From Tamarix chinensis (lineage: Eukaryota; Streptophyta; Magnoliopsida; Caryophyllales; Tamaricaceae), in assembly GCA_030549775.1 (NCBI GenBank), contig CM060175.1, forward strand, positions 36,392,318 to 36,456,317: 64,000 nucleotides of DNA. Direction: 5' to 3'. A program made the translations under genes and the position numbers. This document shows positions 12,360 to 24,624 of the stretch, piece by piece. Under the pieces are notes generated by a model. It saw only the letters and a program-made list of their open reading frames with translations. It was not told where the DNA came from and searched no databases. How positions within the stretch are numbered: position 1 is the stretch's first letter; the number at the start of each line of letters is the position of its first letter.

Positions 12360-13190
12360 CGCTAATACTTAAAGTGAAAGACCTCGAGATCGGGAATGGT
12401 GGCTCTTTAGGGGTGGCTACCCTAAAGACGTGGTTTAGCCCACAATTATTCTGGTATTTGCTGGTGTGCCTTTGTGCCCCAGCCAGGCCCTATATCTTAC
12501 TCCATCTAGCTCTATGGACCTAGTTAGGGGGTATGCATACTTATGGATTAAGTGTCCTCGTCGGTAGGGTACTGAGTAGCTTTATGCACCAGTGCGACCA
12601 GGGTACCTTGCGTCCCTGGGTTCATGGTTGAAGGGTACTGAGTAGCTTGTATTCACTGGTACAACCAGTGTACCTTTGTGTCCTGGGTTCTTGATCTCCC
12701 GTCTGAGGTAAATAAATGGAATTGTTGTGCTGATTAAAGAAAGAAAAAATACTAATCATGAAAGTTAAAGATTATGTACTGGGCCTAGTTGAATTATGAT
12801 ATTGATTATTGATCCATCGGTAATAATAGTGGCCCATGAGCGTGTTGCCCTGGCAAGTGATTATGAGTACCGATCCACGAGATATAATAGTGGCCCAGGA
12901 GCGTGTTGCCTTGGATGATGTTGATATATATATTCCGATCCACCGGCAATAATAGTGGGGGTCCCGAGCTCAATAAAATCACTCATGGATGTGAATAAAG
13001 TTATGAAAAAATACTAATCACTTACAGTGGAACACCATGTGAGTTGGGGCCAGACCGGTCCACCGGCAAATAATAGTGGACAGGAGCATTTAGCCCTGGA
13101 GACCAATCCACCGGCGTATAATAGTGGTTATGTGCGTTCTGCCTTATAAGTGACCGATCCACCGGCTATAATAGTGGGGTTCCCGCACTC
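12360..13190 (+). promoter_or_regulatory. Palindrome/box cassette of LTR-B2
   Basis: The first palindrome-like element (ACTTAAAGTGAAAG) is at about 12368-12381. Boxes of the CC(A/T)C...AATAGTGG type begin near 12812, 12874 and 12938. The second palindrome (AATCACTTACAGTGG) is near 13015, with boxes near 13058, 13107 and 13154. The arrangement is one palindrome plus three boxes, twice. Between palindrome one and its boxes lies a B-specific block that repeats a GGGTACTGAGTAGCTT-type segment at about 12567 and 12636. Confidence 0.7.
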
Positions 13191-13728
13191 ACATGGATAT
13201 AAAATACGAGATTGATTGAATAATGATGGAATAATGGCTTAAGGCCCGAATGTATTGATTTTGCCCTATGACATGGCTTAAGGCCCGAAAGTATCGATTG
13301 TTCATAACAACCTATTGATATCCGATGTGAATGTTAATTATGTGAATGTTATATATACACATCTGGTTATATATGTATGTAGCTTTGTTTCATGTGTTAC
13401 ATTGCGGGCTTGCTTTTAAGTGCGATTTTAAAAGGTTACACAGTACCGTAGTACTGAAGGGTTCCCTTCGTGGAGTCCCTGCCTATTCAATGGGTAGTGT
13501 CCCTTGTAGGTTCTTTTCAGGTGCTACTCAAGTGGGCAACTGGAAAGAGTGTAAGGATTATTCGGCCTTTAGGATTTCATGCTTCCTGTTCTAATGTATA
13601 GTTTAAATGTAATTTATTCTTGTAACCATTATTGGTGGAATCTATTCTTATAAAGTGTTTACTTGTGCAACTCTGATATAAAAATGGTTTGAATTTCTAG
13701 CAATTGATATTTTGTTCTTTAGCCTTAG

Positions 13729-13857
13729 CACTTGGTACTGGAACGGTATGAGTGAACCGGTCTGGTACTAAGTGTGGCGGTAATATCCCCGAAATTCACC
13801 GTTTTATATTTTGCTTCCGTACGAAATATTTCAGTAGTGAATTTTTGGGGTGTTACA
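13729..13857 (+). other. Nested terminal inverted repeats of LTR-B2
   Basis: The inner arms are 13729-13741 and 13762-13774, of the CACTTGGTACTGG / CTGGTACTAAGTG type. The outer arms are the GTAATATCCCCGAAATTCA-like segment after GTGGCG (about 13779-13797) and the LTR end GAATTTTTGGGGTGTTACA. The placement relative to the LTR end is the same as in LTR-A2. Confidence 0.65.
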
Positions 13858-16106
13858 TTTGGTAGGAGGAAAACTAATCCTTAGGTTTTCCCTCTTATAG
13901 GTGAAACCAGTCAAAATCCTAAGGAGGTGTAGGAATGTGCTCCAAGACTAGTATCATGTTAGGTAAGGGTGTAGCTAAGGCCTTATGTGTTCTATGTGTC
14001 TTACATGCCTTGGATTCCAAGTATAATGATATGTTGTGTATCTTGTGTTATTGTCATAACCGTTTTATGTGTAGCACAGCTTGGAGTTGAGGTATGCTCT
14101 TGTGTTATCTTATTGCATGTGTATAATATATTTGTGTTGTGAAAGGTGATGCGATGTGATATGGACCTTTTAGAACATGCATGCTAGGATAATTAATGTA
14201 GTTATATGGGGTGGAAGGATGAAAAAGAAAAAAATGGGGAAGTAAGGGGACTAAGGGGAAGTAAGTTGACCAAGGGAAATAAGTTGACCAAGGAATATGG
14301 GATTGACCTAAACATCCCATGATCCATGAGAGGAAGAATAAAAGGGGACTTTAAGCAAAATAAAGTGGATGAACTTTGTATAGGAGAATCTAGGGTTTGC
14401 ATGGGAGAATCTAGGGTTTTGCATGGAAATTTTAGGATTTTGCATGAAAACTTTGAGGGTTTGCATGGGATGGATAGAGTCATCATGGGGGTGAACTTTA
14501 CATATGAAAATTTGCCTTGGGGTGTGAGGAAGGTAATGGAAGAGTTGTTTGGGTGATTGGATGCTTTGGGTGAAAAATAGTACATCAGACAATATAAGGG
14601 GATATAGGAGACCGAGCTAGGGTTTGGGAGGAAACCCTAATCTTAGAAGGTGGAAAAAGGAAAATAAATGAGGGTGAGTGGAGTATAAGATGATGATGGA
14701 GGATTGTCATGTGTTGAGCAAGTATGGGTTTCATGGGAAACAAGAGTGAAAGGTGAGAAATGGAAGGGTGATATGTGGAAAGGAGGATGCTAGGGTTGGC
14801 ATGGCCAGCTAGGGTTTGGTGTGGTCACCTAAGGTTTTGGGGTCACGCGTGTATTTGGGGGAGTAATGTGAGATGATGAGGGTTGAATCTAAGGGTTGTG
14901 ATGTGTGGGGTGTTAAAATAGTTTGGGTTACATGAGGCAGAGGAGGATGGGCCACATAGGCCAAATTAGGGCTTTTGGAGAAAACCTAAGGGAAGACTAC
15001 GAATGGGCTTAGTGGTTTTAAGTAGTGGGTCTTAACCCACACACCTAGGAGTTGGGCCTCTAGTGTGAGTACTAGAATAAGGAAAGGATGCTGGGGTAGT
15101 TAGGAGGTGTAGGAGTCTCAAGATATGGGATGGGCCCTCCAGGAGGATAGAAGTAGAAGGTTGGTGATATGCATGTCAAGGGTGAAATATTATCAAAAAG
15201 ACATAAATAAGACACTAATCATTTAAAGAGAAAGATTGCTGAGCCGAGCCCAGACTGGTCCACTGGTAAATAATAATGGCCAAGAGCTGCGGTGCCCTGG
15301 AGATTGGTCCACTAGTGAATAATAGTGGCTAAGAGCATTTTTCCCTACATGATTTTCAGTACACCGATTATAATAGTGGTCAGGAGTTTTCTGCCCTGTA
15401 TGTATTCCAATCTACCGGCTATAATAGTGGAGTTTTCGCACTCACATGGATTAATAAAGAGTATGTGTGAAATGAATATATTGTTAAGAGAGCTAAATAA
15501 CAAGTTTATCTAGAATGTAATTTGGCCTCATTATCTGTATTATTATATATTGCCTATATGATCATGCTTGTGTATTGACCACCCATTTCATGGATGCTGC
15601 TAATTCCCACGAGCCGATGGCCCTTCTAACTTAGTGTAGGCCAGTGATGTTATTTTTTATGCCTACAACACTTATGAGGCATCGGGCGGGACTAAGAGTT
15701 GAGCCTAGACCTAGCCTGGGGATCAAGAGTGACCTGGCCAGACTCTATCTTTCATTTCATTTTTCCTGTATCATTATGATTTGGTTATATTCTATTATAT
15801 GGTGTTTTCTAGCCATGGGAACTTTAAATCCTTACTTTTGGGTTGTAACTCTTTTGTTTACCACACTCTAATTTTCTATATAGTGAATGATTCAATTCTT
15901 TTATGAATGCTCATTTTAATTATTGACTTGTGTTTGATGTTAATCCTATTCAGCCTTAGCACTTGGTATTGGAATGGTAGGAGTGAATCGGTTTGGTACT
16001 AATTGTGGTGGTAATATTCCCAGAATTTATAGGTTTTTTTATTTCTCTTATGCTAAACCTTTTCATTAAACAAAATTTTTCGTCGGTAAATTTTGGGGGT
16101 ATTACA
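13858..16106 (+). mobile_element. LTR-A1, segment 3 (3' end)
   Basis: This is homologous to 5560-8031 of LTR-A2: the TGCTCCAAG block near 13930, AT/G-rich middle, cassette at 15205-15440, the CATTCCCACGAGC block near 15603, hairpin at 15955-16010, and end GGGGGTATTACA at 16106. Immediately after it the pol reading frame of element C resumes. Confidence 0.85.
15205..15440 (+). promoter_or_regulatory. Palindrome/box cassette of LTR-A1
   Basis: One palindrome-like element (ACTAATCATTTAAAGAGAAAG) lies near 15213. Four boxes follow (beginning near 15259, 15310, 15361 and 15413), the last running into GGAGTTTTCGCACTC. It appears to have lost the second palindrome found in other copies. Confidence 0.65.
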
Positions 16107-16710
16107 CTAGTAGTGACTGAGTGGAAGGCACCCACTAGGTTCTCTGAGGTATGTACTTTCCTAGGTTTGGTCGTGTACTACATACGCTTTGTTCAGAATT
16201 TCTTGAAGATAGCTCATCCTTTGACGAACCTTCTGAAGAAGACAACTAAATTTCAGTAGGATGAGGCTTATGAGAGAGCATTTTAGGAGTTAAAGCAGTG
16301 GTTGGCTACAATACCAATTTTAACCTTGCCTTCAGGTACTGATGGATTCAATGTGTACAATGACGCATCGAAGCATGGACTTGGTTATATTCTGATGTAG
16401 CATGGTAAGGTTGTGGCTTATGCTTCTCGCTAGTTAAAGCAGCATGAGTAGAATTATCCGACGCATAATTTAGAGTTGGCTATAGTTGTTTTTGCGTTGA
16501 AGATTTGGAGGCATTATCTGTATGTGATGAAGTGCAAATTTACACTGACCATAAGAGCCTCAAGTACATATTCAATCAAAAGGAGATAAATATGAGGACG
16601 AGGAGATGGCTAGAGTTGGTAAAGGACTATGATCCAGAATTAACCTACCACAAGGGAAACGTTAATGTTGTTGTAGATGCCTCGAGTAGGAAAACATCAC
16701 ATTCTTTGGG
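16107..16710 (+). pseudogene. Element C RT-RNase H junction and RNase H, broken
   Basis: The translation shows VTEWKAPTRFSEV, then the FLGLVVYYIRF connection, then a Ty3/gypsy RNase H: DASKHGLG (first catalytic Asp), [13 protein letters not shown] (Glu), YTDHKSL (Asp) and a degraded ADALSR motif (VVDASSRK). A one-base frameshift lies near 16520-16535. Internal stops include TAG codons near 16257 and 16286 at usual Gln/Trp sites. The role in an intact element is removal of the RNA strand during reverse transcription in the particle. Motif pattern and later domains indicate a Tekay/Del chromovirus. Confidence 0.9.
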
Positions 16711-16959
16711 TTCTACCATGGGTTCTAGTCGTTTGCTGGAGGAGTTTGGTGATATGGGGATAGAGATGATCCAGCAAGGTGATTTGGAGACTCAGATGTG
16801 TGCTTTAATAATTACATTGATAATTTTTGATGAGATTTGAGCAGGACAGCCTAGGGATGCTAAGCTTGAGAGGATTCGGTAGAAGATTCAAGATAGTAGA
16901 GTTTAGGGTTTCTAGATTCATGAGGATGATATCATTCACTACCGAGGTCGTTAGTGTGT

Positions 16960-18010
16960 ACCTCAAAGTTGCGCTAATCTAAAGCTCCAAATTTTGGAGG
17001 AAGGTCATTGTACTTTGTATTCTGTCCACCGAAGAGGGGATAAGTTGTATAAGGACCTTAAGAGGATCTACTGGTGGCCTCGCATGAAGTGAGAGGTAGT
17101 AGAGTTCGTATCAAGGTGTTTGACTTGCCAAAAGGTCAAGATTGAGCATCGGAGACTTACGAGGTTAGTTCAACCTTTAGATATTTTGAGGTGGAAAGGG
17201 GATTCTATCCTGATGGATTTCGTGAGTGGGCTACCAATGACTCGTAGTGGTTGTGATACGATTCGGGTTCTCGTCGATAGGTTGACTAAGTCTATAGTAT
17301 TTGTGCCAATGAAGTCGACTTGGAGTATGGATCGGCTAGCTAATGCATATTTGAGGTTTGTGGTGAGTAAGCATGGTACCTCTACCGATATAGTCTTCGA
17401 TCAAGATTTGAGATTTCATTCACATTTCTAGGGGAAGTTGCAAGAATCTATGGGCACGAGATTAAGGATGAGTATTGCCTTTCATCTAGCTACAGATGGA
17501 TAGACTGAGAGGATGATTCAGACTCTAGAGGATATGCTTTGTGCTTGTGGTTTGGATTTCTAAGGTAATTAGGATGATTGTCTGCATTTGGTTGAGTTCT
17601 CATATAACAATAGCTATCATGCTAGTATAGGGATGGCACCCTTTGAGGCATTGTATGGACATAAGTATAGAACACCCTTATGTTGGAGTGATATTAGTGA
17701 GACTGTTGTACTTAGACTGAAGTTAATTGAGTAGATGGCTCAACAGGTTCGATTGATCTAGGATAGGATGAGAGCAACTCAGAGTTGTCAGAAGAGCTAC
17801 AGAGATCAGAGACAACGTAGTGATGGTTTTGAGCCAGGGGATAGAGTTATATTAAGGGTTTCACTTACTAAGGGAGTGTAGAGTTTTGGTCATAAGGGTA
17901 AGCTAAGCCCAAGGTATAATGGCCCATATAATATTCTTAACAGGATTGGCGAGGTTGCTTGCCTCCTGGCGCTCCCACTAGAGTTGGCTCAGGTTCACAA
18001 TGTCTTTCAC
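16960..18010 (+). pseudogene. Element C integrase, broken
   Basis: The H2C2-type zinc domain is recognisable (GHCTLYSVHRRGDKLY, RIYWWPRMK, CLTCQKVK). The catalytic core follows, with ILMDFVSGLP (first Asp), VFDQDLRF (second Asp region) and TERMIQTLEDML (Glu). The C-terminal GPY/F-like module has GKLSPRYNGPYNIL and VHNVFHIS. Many in-frame stops, mostly TAG or TGA, interrupt it (for example 17091, 17431 and 17500 regions). An intact protein would insert the cDNA into chromatin; this copy cannot be functional. Confidence 0.9.
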
Positions 18011-18114
18011 ATTTCTCAGACTAGATGAGATCAAGCTCGATGATTCATTGTCCTATGAAGATGGGCCTTTGAGGATTCTCGATACCATGTTTTGACATAC
18101 CTGAACAAGCTTAA

Positions 18115-18215
18115 TTTTTCTTGTGAAAGATTCTTTGGAGCCGTCGTGGGGCAGAGGAAGTGACTTGGGAGACCAAGAAGGATATACGTGAGGCACACCT
18201 CGAGCTCTTTAGCTC
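18115..18215 (+). pseudogene. Element C chromodomain remnant
   Basis: After the integrase module a frame reads KILWSRRGAEEVTWETKK and then a DIRE...ELF tail, the usual C-terminal chromodomain pattern of Tekay/Del chromoviruses (KxLW, EExTWE, ELF). In intact elements this domain steers integration to heterochromatin. Frameshifts separate it from the integrase. Pol ends about 150 bp before the polypurine tract. Confidence 0.7.
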
Positions 18216-18370
18216 AGGTGCGTTAGAACTTTGGGTTTTCTTTCTTTTAAGGAGGTAGTACCCGGTAGTGTGGTAGTAAATGTGATGGATTTAACCACCA
18301 AAATTGATTCCTCGCCTCCTTTTTCACTTCTTCCCTATCCCAGACTTGTTGACTTCGAGGATGAAGTCTC

Positions 18371-18384
18371 TTTTAAGGTGGTAG
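18371..18384 (+). promoter_or_regulatory. Polypurine tract of element C
   Basis: TTTTAAGGTGGTAG lies directly before the presumed 3' LTR start at 18385. In the family this purine run primes plus-strand synthesis; here it carries a T within the G run, consistent with decay. Confidence 0.6.
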
Positions 18385-21300
18385 TGATATAATATCCAGA
18401 AATTTTGATTTACCTAATCCCGCATCATTAGCACCCTAATTTGATTCTAATATCAATAAATCTTATGATAGCCTTAACCTAACTCCTTAATCCCAAAATT
18501 TTAACCGAATCCAAAACCCTGACTCGGATAAACTATAATTCGTAAACCAAAATCATAACCCGATAAAATCTCTAATAATTCTAGTTACTTTAGCTAATAT
18601 AAAATCACCCTAAACTAATCCCCTAACCCTTCTCTTTTTCCTTTCCTTTTCTTTCTTCTCCTCCTCCTCCTGCCAACCTCAAGTTAAACATTTGAATTGG
18701 TTGCAACTTGCACTTGCAACTTGTGCCATCACCCATCACCTTTTTGCACCCTCATCCATCACTCACCGCCTTTCTCCTTTTTATTTTCCTTCTCCCATCT
18801 TTGTAGAGCTGCATACCCCTATGCGCACCACCCTATCTCCCTACGTCATTCTTATCCTTTTCATCCTTACACAATACCTACATGCAACCATCACCACCCT
18901 CACCCTGAAGCTACTACCCTACCCCAAACCATCCTCAACCACCCTCAACCACCATCATCACCTTACACCTACACCATCACCATCATCACCATAGCACACC
19001 AACCCCATATTCTTTTTCTTCTTCCTCGACTCATACCACACATGCACACATCTATATATATATATACACTTCACACTCTCCTTCTTTCTCTTTGGTTTTG
19101 CCTCCTACTACTCCTCCTTATTCTCCCCATTTTTGGACTATGCACCACCATTCCACCACTGTGCACCACCTCAGCCACCACTTGCCGCCCTTTGGTCGAT
19201 GGACCGACCACCAAGGTTTCCCCATCCTTCCCTTTCGCCTTCGCCGTCCATCATTACTTACCACTGCCTCTTTTTCGTTCTTCTTCTTCTCGTGCATCGT
19301 AGCTTTTGCAGAGTGCACTACTTGTGCACAACTTGCTACATGATTGTACAACACTTAAAATCTCCTATTGCATAGTCGTGCAACCTTTGCACCACCTAAC
19401 TGTGCATCCTTTTTCTTTTGGCCTATTGTGCACCGCTGTAGCACAGGGGTGCAAATTTTGCACTGCCTAGCCGTGCACTATATTTTCTCTCTACTAGGAG
19501 CTACATCACCTATTGTATAGCCGTGCACCCCTATTTTCATCTCCAAACCTTGTCCAAACACTACTAAAATTTAACCATAGCTCCAACAAATATTCCTCTA
19601 CCTTGATTGTATCAATTTTTACCCTCTTGACCTTGATTTCTCCTTCAATTTAACTCTTCAAACCTAACCATGAATTTTATTATTTTTGATAGGTCGTATT
19701 CCAGTAGCATCAGAGGAGGAAGTATAGGATTTACATGTTTAGAACTTGCTGTCCTAGTTTGAAAGGATACTATTTAATGTTTAGGGTTTTGGTATTATTT
19801 GCTTGTCTATTTATATGTTTTTTTCATGATATTGTTGGCATATGATGTAACATGTGTTGATCTTGATATTTTGTGAGCATATGAATGTTATGTTGAAATA
19901 AAGTAAGAATTTGTGAGAATTAATATTATGTTATGATTTTGTTGTGATAATGTCATATTTGTGGAATTATATCTTATGGTATGAAGTATGTGTTCAAGGA
20001 TATTATGTTATTGAAAGAAAGTAGGAATGGGCAAGAGGTACTATTATTATTTTGTTGTGGTAATGTCATACTTGTGGAAATATATGTATTATGGTAGGAA
20101 ATATGGGTTAAGTGGGTTTTGATAAATGGACTTAAGAATTCTCATGAGGTATGATGATTAATTATGGACTTGGAAAATAACATGTGTGAAAAACTAAAGG
20201 TTTTTATTTGTACTTAGGGATAACTTGGTCATTTTGGGATAATAAGGAAATTTTGATATTTTATGTGTTAGGAGGTTTAAAAAAGATAATAATAGCATGA
20301 GGAATTCATGGAAGTATTATTGTTATTTGGGGTCCTTAAATGATTTAATGGCTAATTTGAGGTAAACTATCTTGTAATGATAATACTATTATTCCATGTT
20401 TAAGATTTAGAGATTATCGATTGAAATTTAAAATCATGAAAAATTCATGGGAGGTGTTATGACAATTATATGGAATTTAGGTCTTAGATATTTTTATGAT
20501 CAACATATTGGGATCATATTATTAAAATATGCTTATGGGAATTAGATAGTGCAAATTGGGTATGATAAAATAAAGGGATTTGGAGATGATATAATATAAT
20601 TTGTGTGAATTAATCAATATATGAGAATGAATACTAAAGGGTGTGTAATTAGGGTTCAAAAAGATTTAAGGACTTAGACCTATGCTATATGCTTATCTAT
20701 TTTTAATGTGTTCTATGCTTGAGAATCACTCTTGAATAAGCTACTAATCACTTAAAGTGAAAGAGCACGTGAGTAGGAAAAAGGTAATTTATTTTTCTAT
20801 ATATATATATATATATATTTATACCCATTCCACTAGGGAGAATAGTGGCTTGGGAGTGGTTTGTCCCAAAAATATATTTTTAATATTTGTTCTACCGGAA
20901 ATAATAGTGGCTCAGGAGTGTTTTGCTTAGGAAGGTGCTTCATTCCATTCCATCAAATTAAGAATAGTGGGGTCTCTACTCATTGTGAAATGAAAGTGTA
21001 TCATTATAACTTATGGAAAAGATACTAATGATTTAAAGTGGAATACTACACGAGTTAGGACCAAGGTGATCTATTTCTTTTATATTTATATATGCATATC
21101 GATCCACCAGGGAGAATAGTGGCTCAGGAGCATTTTTTCCCTAGAAGATATTTTTAATCTCCATTCCACTGGAAAGAATAGTGGCTCGGGTGTGTAGTTT
21201 CCTGGAAGAGCTTTAGACCATTCCACCGGTTTAAGAATAATAAGGTTCCTGCACTCAACATTTGTAAAAGAATGAAATGGATTATACTTAATAAAGTAAT

Positions 21301-21887
21301 CTATATCATATTCTGTCTTATTAGATTTTTCATTTATTTTTTATTCCATCATTATCTAATGTGAGAGGATGTTCTATTTGTATCTCTACTTTGATAGTAT
21401 TGGTCCCTTATTTAGTACGTAGAATACTGACCACCCATTTTATGGGTGTTGCTCATTCCCACAAGCAGAAGGCCCTAAATCTTATGTGCAAGTCTCAGAA
21501 GATTAATTAGATGATTATGATACTTATGATGCCTTATGTGGGGATGAGTAACTTCATCTATGTTAGGGTTAGGTGAAGAGTAATTGTTATCCGGTTTATG
21601 TATTTAGTTGGATACCTTTTTTGGACTCTTGATCCGTGGTATCCCCTCTTTTGTATTTTTTTTATTGTTAAACTTGGAGTTAGGCTCCAAATGCATTATT
21701 ACCCTATAAATATTCTTTTGTTTCTAATTTCCTTGTATTACCTTAAATGTTTTAGCCTTGTGATTGATATAAAGATGGTTGCATAAGCCAAAATTATGTC
21801 AATCATGCTAGTAACCCCCACTATTTTACTTAATTACTTTCACTGCAAAAATGAAAAATTTATAGTAGTAAAAACTGGGGTGTTACA
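18385..21887 (+). mobile_element. 3' LTR of element C
   Basis: It starts TGATATAATATCC (a decayed TGTAATATCC-type start) after the polypurine tract and ends GGGGTGTTACA at 21887; length 3503 bp. It includes a short C/T-rich part (18600-19300), a long AT/G-rich middle, a cassette (20735-21255), the TGGGTGTTGCTCATTCCC block near 21443 and the terminal repeat region. It resembles E2, E3 and E4, so element C probably belongs to the LTR-E family. The 5' LTR is outside the window. The right TSD would be ATCTC (21888-21892). Confidence 0.8.
20735..21255 (+). promoter_or_regulatory. Palindrome/box cassette of the element C LTR
   Basis: The perfect palindrome CACTTAAAGTG is at 20749-20759, followed by three boxes (near 20831, 20892 and 20952, the last ending in GTGGGGTCTC). 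A second palindrome (GATTTAAAGTGG) near 21031 is followed by three boxes (near 21104, 21166 and 21225). The box is more degenerate than in LTR-A and -B (CCACTAGGGAGAATAGTGG) but keeps CCA and AATAGTGG. This is the clearest example of the two-module layout outside LTR-A and -B. Confidence 0.7.
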
Positions 21888-22576
21888 ATCTCTATCTCCC
21901 CCATCCATTTCCTTTCCAATTACAGCCAAATGTCCCTTACTTTCCTTCTTCTCGTGCTCCCCTTCCCTTCTTTTCCCCCCACCTGCTACCTGCATCATGC
22001 AACTTTGAAGGCTTGTACTGTCCTGCCATTGCCGACCAACATGCCCCTACCACACTTGCCCCTGTCCTCTTCTCTCCCCTTGGCCTATAAATACCCCATA
22101 CTGACCCCCATTTCCCCTCCATTTCTCTACCTAGAAAACCCAACCATTTCACTGCCACCACCTCAAACACCACCCTAGCCGCCGCAGTGCAACACCACCA
22201 TCCGAAACATCACCTAATCCCTTCCCTGCATCTCCCTCCACAAAGTTGAGCCACTTCCTATCCCTGAATCTCCCTACACAAACAACTCTAATTGTGCAAA
22301 TTTGGCAGCTTGAGCTGCCCTTTGCACCTCATCGCCGTCGTGCGCTGCCCCTTCTAACATAATCACCGCCTCCCCTACCACCCACTCGACCCATCAGACC
22401 CTCCTCTACCTTCCCCTACCTTTGCTTCTTCCTTTCTCCCTATCCTTCCTCCTTCCTCCTCCCTCCTTCTCCATCACCCTCGGCCACCACAACCACCACC
22501 ACTTGTGCCGCCACCCTACTACACCACCACCACCACTACAACCTCTTTGCCTAGAGATTTTACCATCCCATAACCA

Positions 22577-22616
<40 letters not shown>

Positions 22617-22777
22617 GCCCTAAAAGACCCACCTTCCCCAAAACCACCACTTCCACCACCACTTCTGTAGCCTCCGCAGTGCACTGTTGCCACCTTCACT
22701 AGGTTGTGCCCCAACCCTTCCTAGCCCTTAAATATAAATTGTTTGGCATAATTATTATTCTAACATTACTATTATCC

Positions 22778-22820
<43 letters not shown>

Positions 22821-23583
22821 TACTACTACTACTATTATTAAAGTTATTATCATTATTATTACTAATATTGTTACTAATATTATTATTATTATTATTATTA
22901 TTATCATTATCATTAATACCAGTTCATAAAAGCGGTAAGTAGGAGATAATGAAATTAATAAGAGGGAAGCTAACCCTAGAGTTTCCCCTCTTATAGGTGA
23001 GCTAAGTCTGACCCCTAAGGAGGCATAGGAGCATACTCCAAGCCCGGTGTTATTTTAGGTAAGGATGTAGTTAAGGCCAAATATGTGTATTATATGTTAT
23101 ATGTGATGATATATTTATGTACCTTATGCGGTTATGAAATATGTACTTGTGGCACAACTTGCTAAGCCTGGAGCTAACGTAAGTTGTATGTGTTTTCTTT
23201 ATGGCAATGTAATGTGATAATGTGTCTTGCACTTTATGTTGCTTAGGTAATATGGCCCTTTATGACATGCATGCTAAGAGGATTTAAATGATATGATGTG
23301 GTGGTGAAAAGATGAAGGGGGTAAAGGAAGTGAGTTGAATAGAAGGAAATAAGAATGATCTAAGTATCTCATGACCTATGGGTGGAAATCTAATGGACAA
23401 TATGAACAAATGAAAAGGATGGGATAAATATTGTATGGGGAGTGTAAGGCTTGCATGTGATGGATATTATTTACATGGGGATGATATTTACATAGAAAAA
23501 GTTGACTTGAGGGTTAAGTAAGGTGAGGAAAGAGTTTTGGGGGTGATGGGAGTCCATAGGTGAAAAATAGTACGTGGGTTGGT
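21888..23583 (+). mobile_element. LTR-A3 fragment
   Basis: This is the target of element C: C/T-rich LTR-A sequence starting mid-block, a pure CT run at 22581-22612, triplet microsatellite at 22750-22911, then the AAGCTAACCCTAG / CTTATAGGTGAGC block and TGCTCCAAGCCCGG near 23030, aligned with A1 and A2. Similarity to LTR-A stops after the AATAGTACGTGGGTTGGT segment at about 23583. Its 5' part would lie left of element C. Confidence 0.75.
22581..22911 (+). repeat. CT and ATT microsatellites of LTR-A3
   Basis: There are sixteen CT units at 22581-22612. After a gap, an ATT/ACT triplet tract runs from about 22750 to 22911, pure at about 22779-22818. The same order (polypyrimidine, then triplets) is found in A1 and A4. 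Confidence 0.9.
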
Positions 23584-24624
23584 AAAATCGATTGTCCCTA
23601 AGATATTCCTAACCATTTTCATGATGCGTTTAAACCAAAATATTACCTTAATTTGCTCTAGAGGTTGATTGAGACACAAGAGGGAGAGAGATTACCTAAA
23701 ACTGGAAGATCCCTTCCATGCTGACCTACCATTCCTCCTTCCATGTAAGTTAATTCTAGCTTATTTGACCTAAGCTCCCTAAAGTCCCAAATTGAGCTTA
23801 GAAGATTAGGTCAGCAAATCCATCCGTTCTAATCAAATTCACATAGTCACAAGTAGGGTTTTGAGCTTCATTTCCAACCCTATGTGTTTTTCTTTGATTG
23901 GTGAGCTATAAATATCCCCAATCTTCCATGCATTTCACTTTCTTTCACCCACCAAAATTTCTCTGAGTTTTTCATCCTCTTCTCTTCTTCCTTACTTCGA
24001 GCACTTGCCAATTTATTTGCACAATCTCCTAATCCTTCCTTAAGCTATATCTTATTTTAATTATTAAGCAAGGCAGAGTTAGATCTTTAGAAAAGATTGA
24101 GTGGTCTAGTTGATCTTTTTTCTTATTTTTTCTAAGTGGTATGTTATTTTCCCTTTCTATTTTATTATTCAAAATTTAATGAATTTTTTGTATAATACCT
24201 GAGTTAAGATTTTAGTTTTTGAATTTTTAAGATGTGAGGTTTTCAAAGACTTGGAAAATCTATTTTTGAGGGGATTTATCCTACATCGGATAAGCAATTC
24301 TTTCCCTTAAAATGTTAGCATGTGTTCCTACATAAAAAGGATGTCTTTTTATTAGATTGTACATGTTAGTATGAATAAATGAAATTATATGCATGTTTTA
24401 CCTATTTAAATGACATCAATTGAAAAAAGAGCATGAAAATGGAGAAAAATAAGCAATGATAATGTTATTGTAAGAAATGCATGATAACCTGGTTAGAAAT
24501 ATACATGTTGATGTTGATACATATTCTAATTTGATTAGAAATTATTCTCATGCAAGAATTTGGATGGAATTTGTGAATTTATGTTATGTTGGGGGAAATT
24601 GATCTACTATTTAAGTGAAATTGA

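Larger units (their letters stand above)
8814..13857 (+). mobile_element. LTR-B2, solo LTR in LTR-A1
   Basis: This is a 5044-bp LTR that starts TATAATCCCC (one change from TGTAATCCCC) and ends GGGGTGTTACA. The flanks are ATTGG (8809-8813) and TTTGG (13858-13862), a TSD with one mismatch. In order it holds an AT-rich 5' part, a polypyrimidine block (9140-10410), an AT-rich segment, a minisatellite (11045-12110), a conserved block around 12300-12700, a palindrome/box cassette (12795-13190) and terminal inverted repeats. Without it, the two halves of LTR-A1 align continuously with LTR-A2. Confidence 0.85.

Noticed and set aside
12305..12523. Similar small frames in B2 (12305-12523) and B3 (55339-55614)
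   Set aside because: The shared text reflects homology of the two LTR copies. Both begin at TTG rather than ATG, and the palindrome element lies within the frame. A coding role is not supported, though codon-substitution tests on more copies would decide.
12795..13190. Box arrays considered as CRISPR or tRNA-like repeats
   Set aside because: The spacers are themselves conserved between copies and there is no tRNA fold; the arrays belong to LTRs.
18692..19375. Overlapping His/Pro/Thr-rich frames in the element C LTR
   Set aside because: These are C/T/A-rich leader sequence; several frames are open at once and similar leaders in E3 and E4 do not conserve them.
23488..23679. Small minus-strand frame across the A3/D1 junction
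   Set aside because: It spans two unrelated repeats and has no supporting feature.
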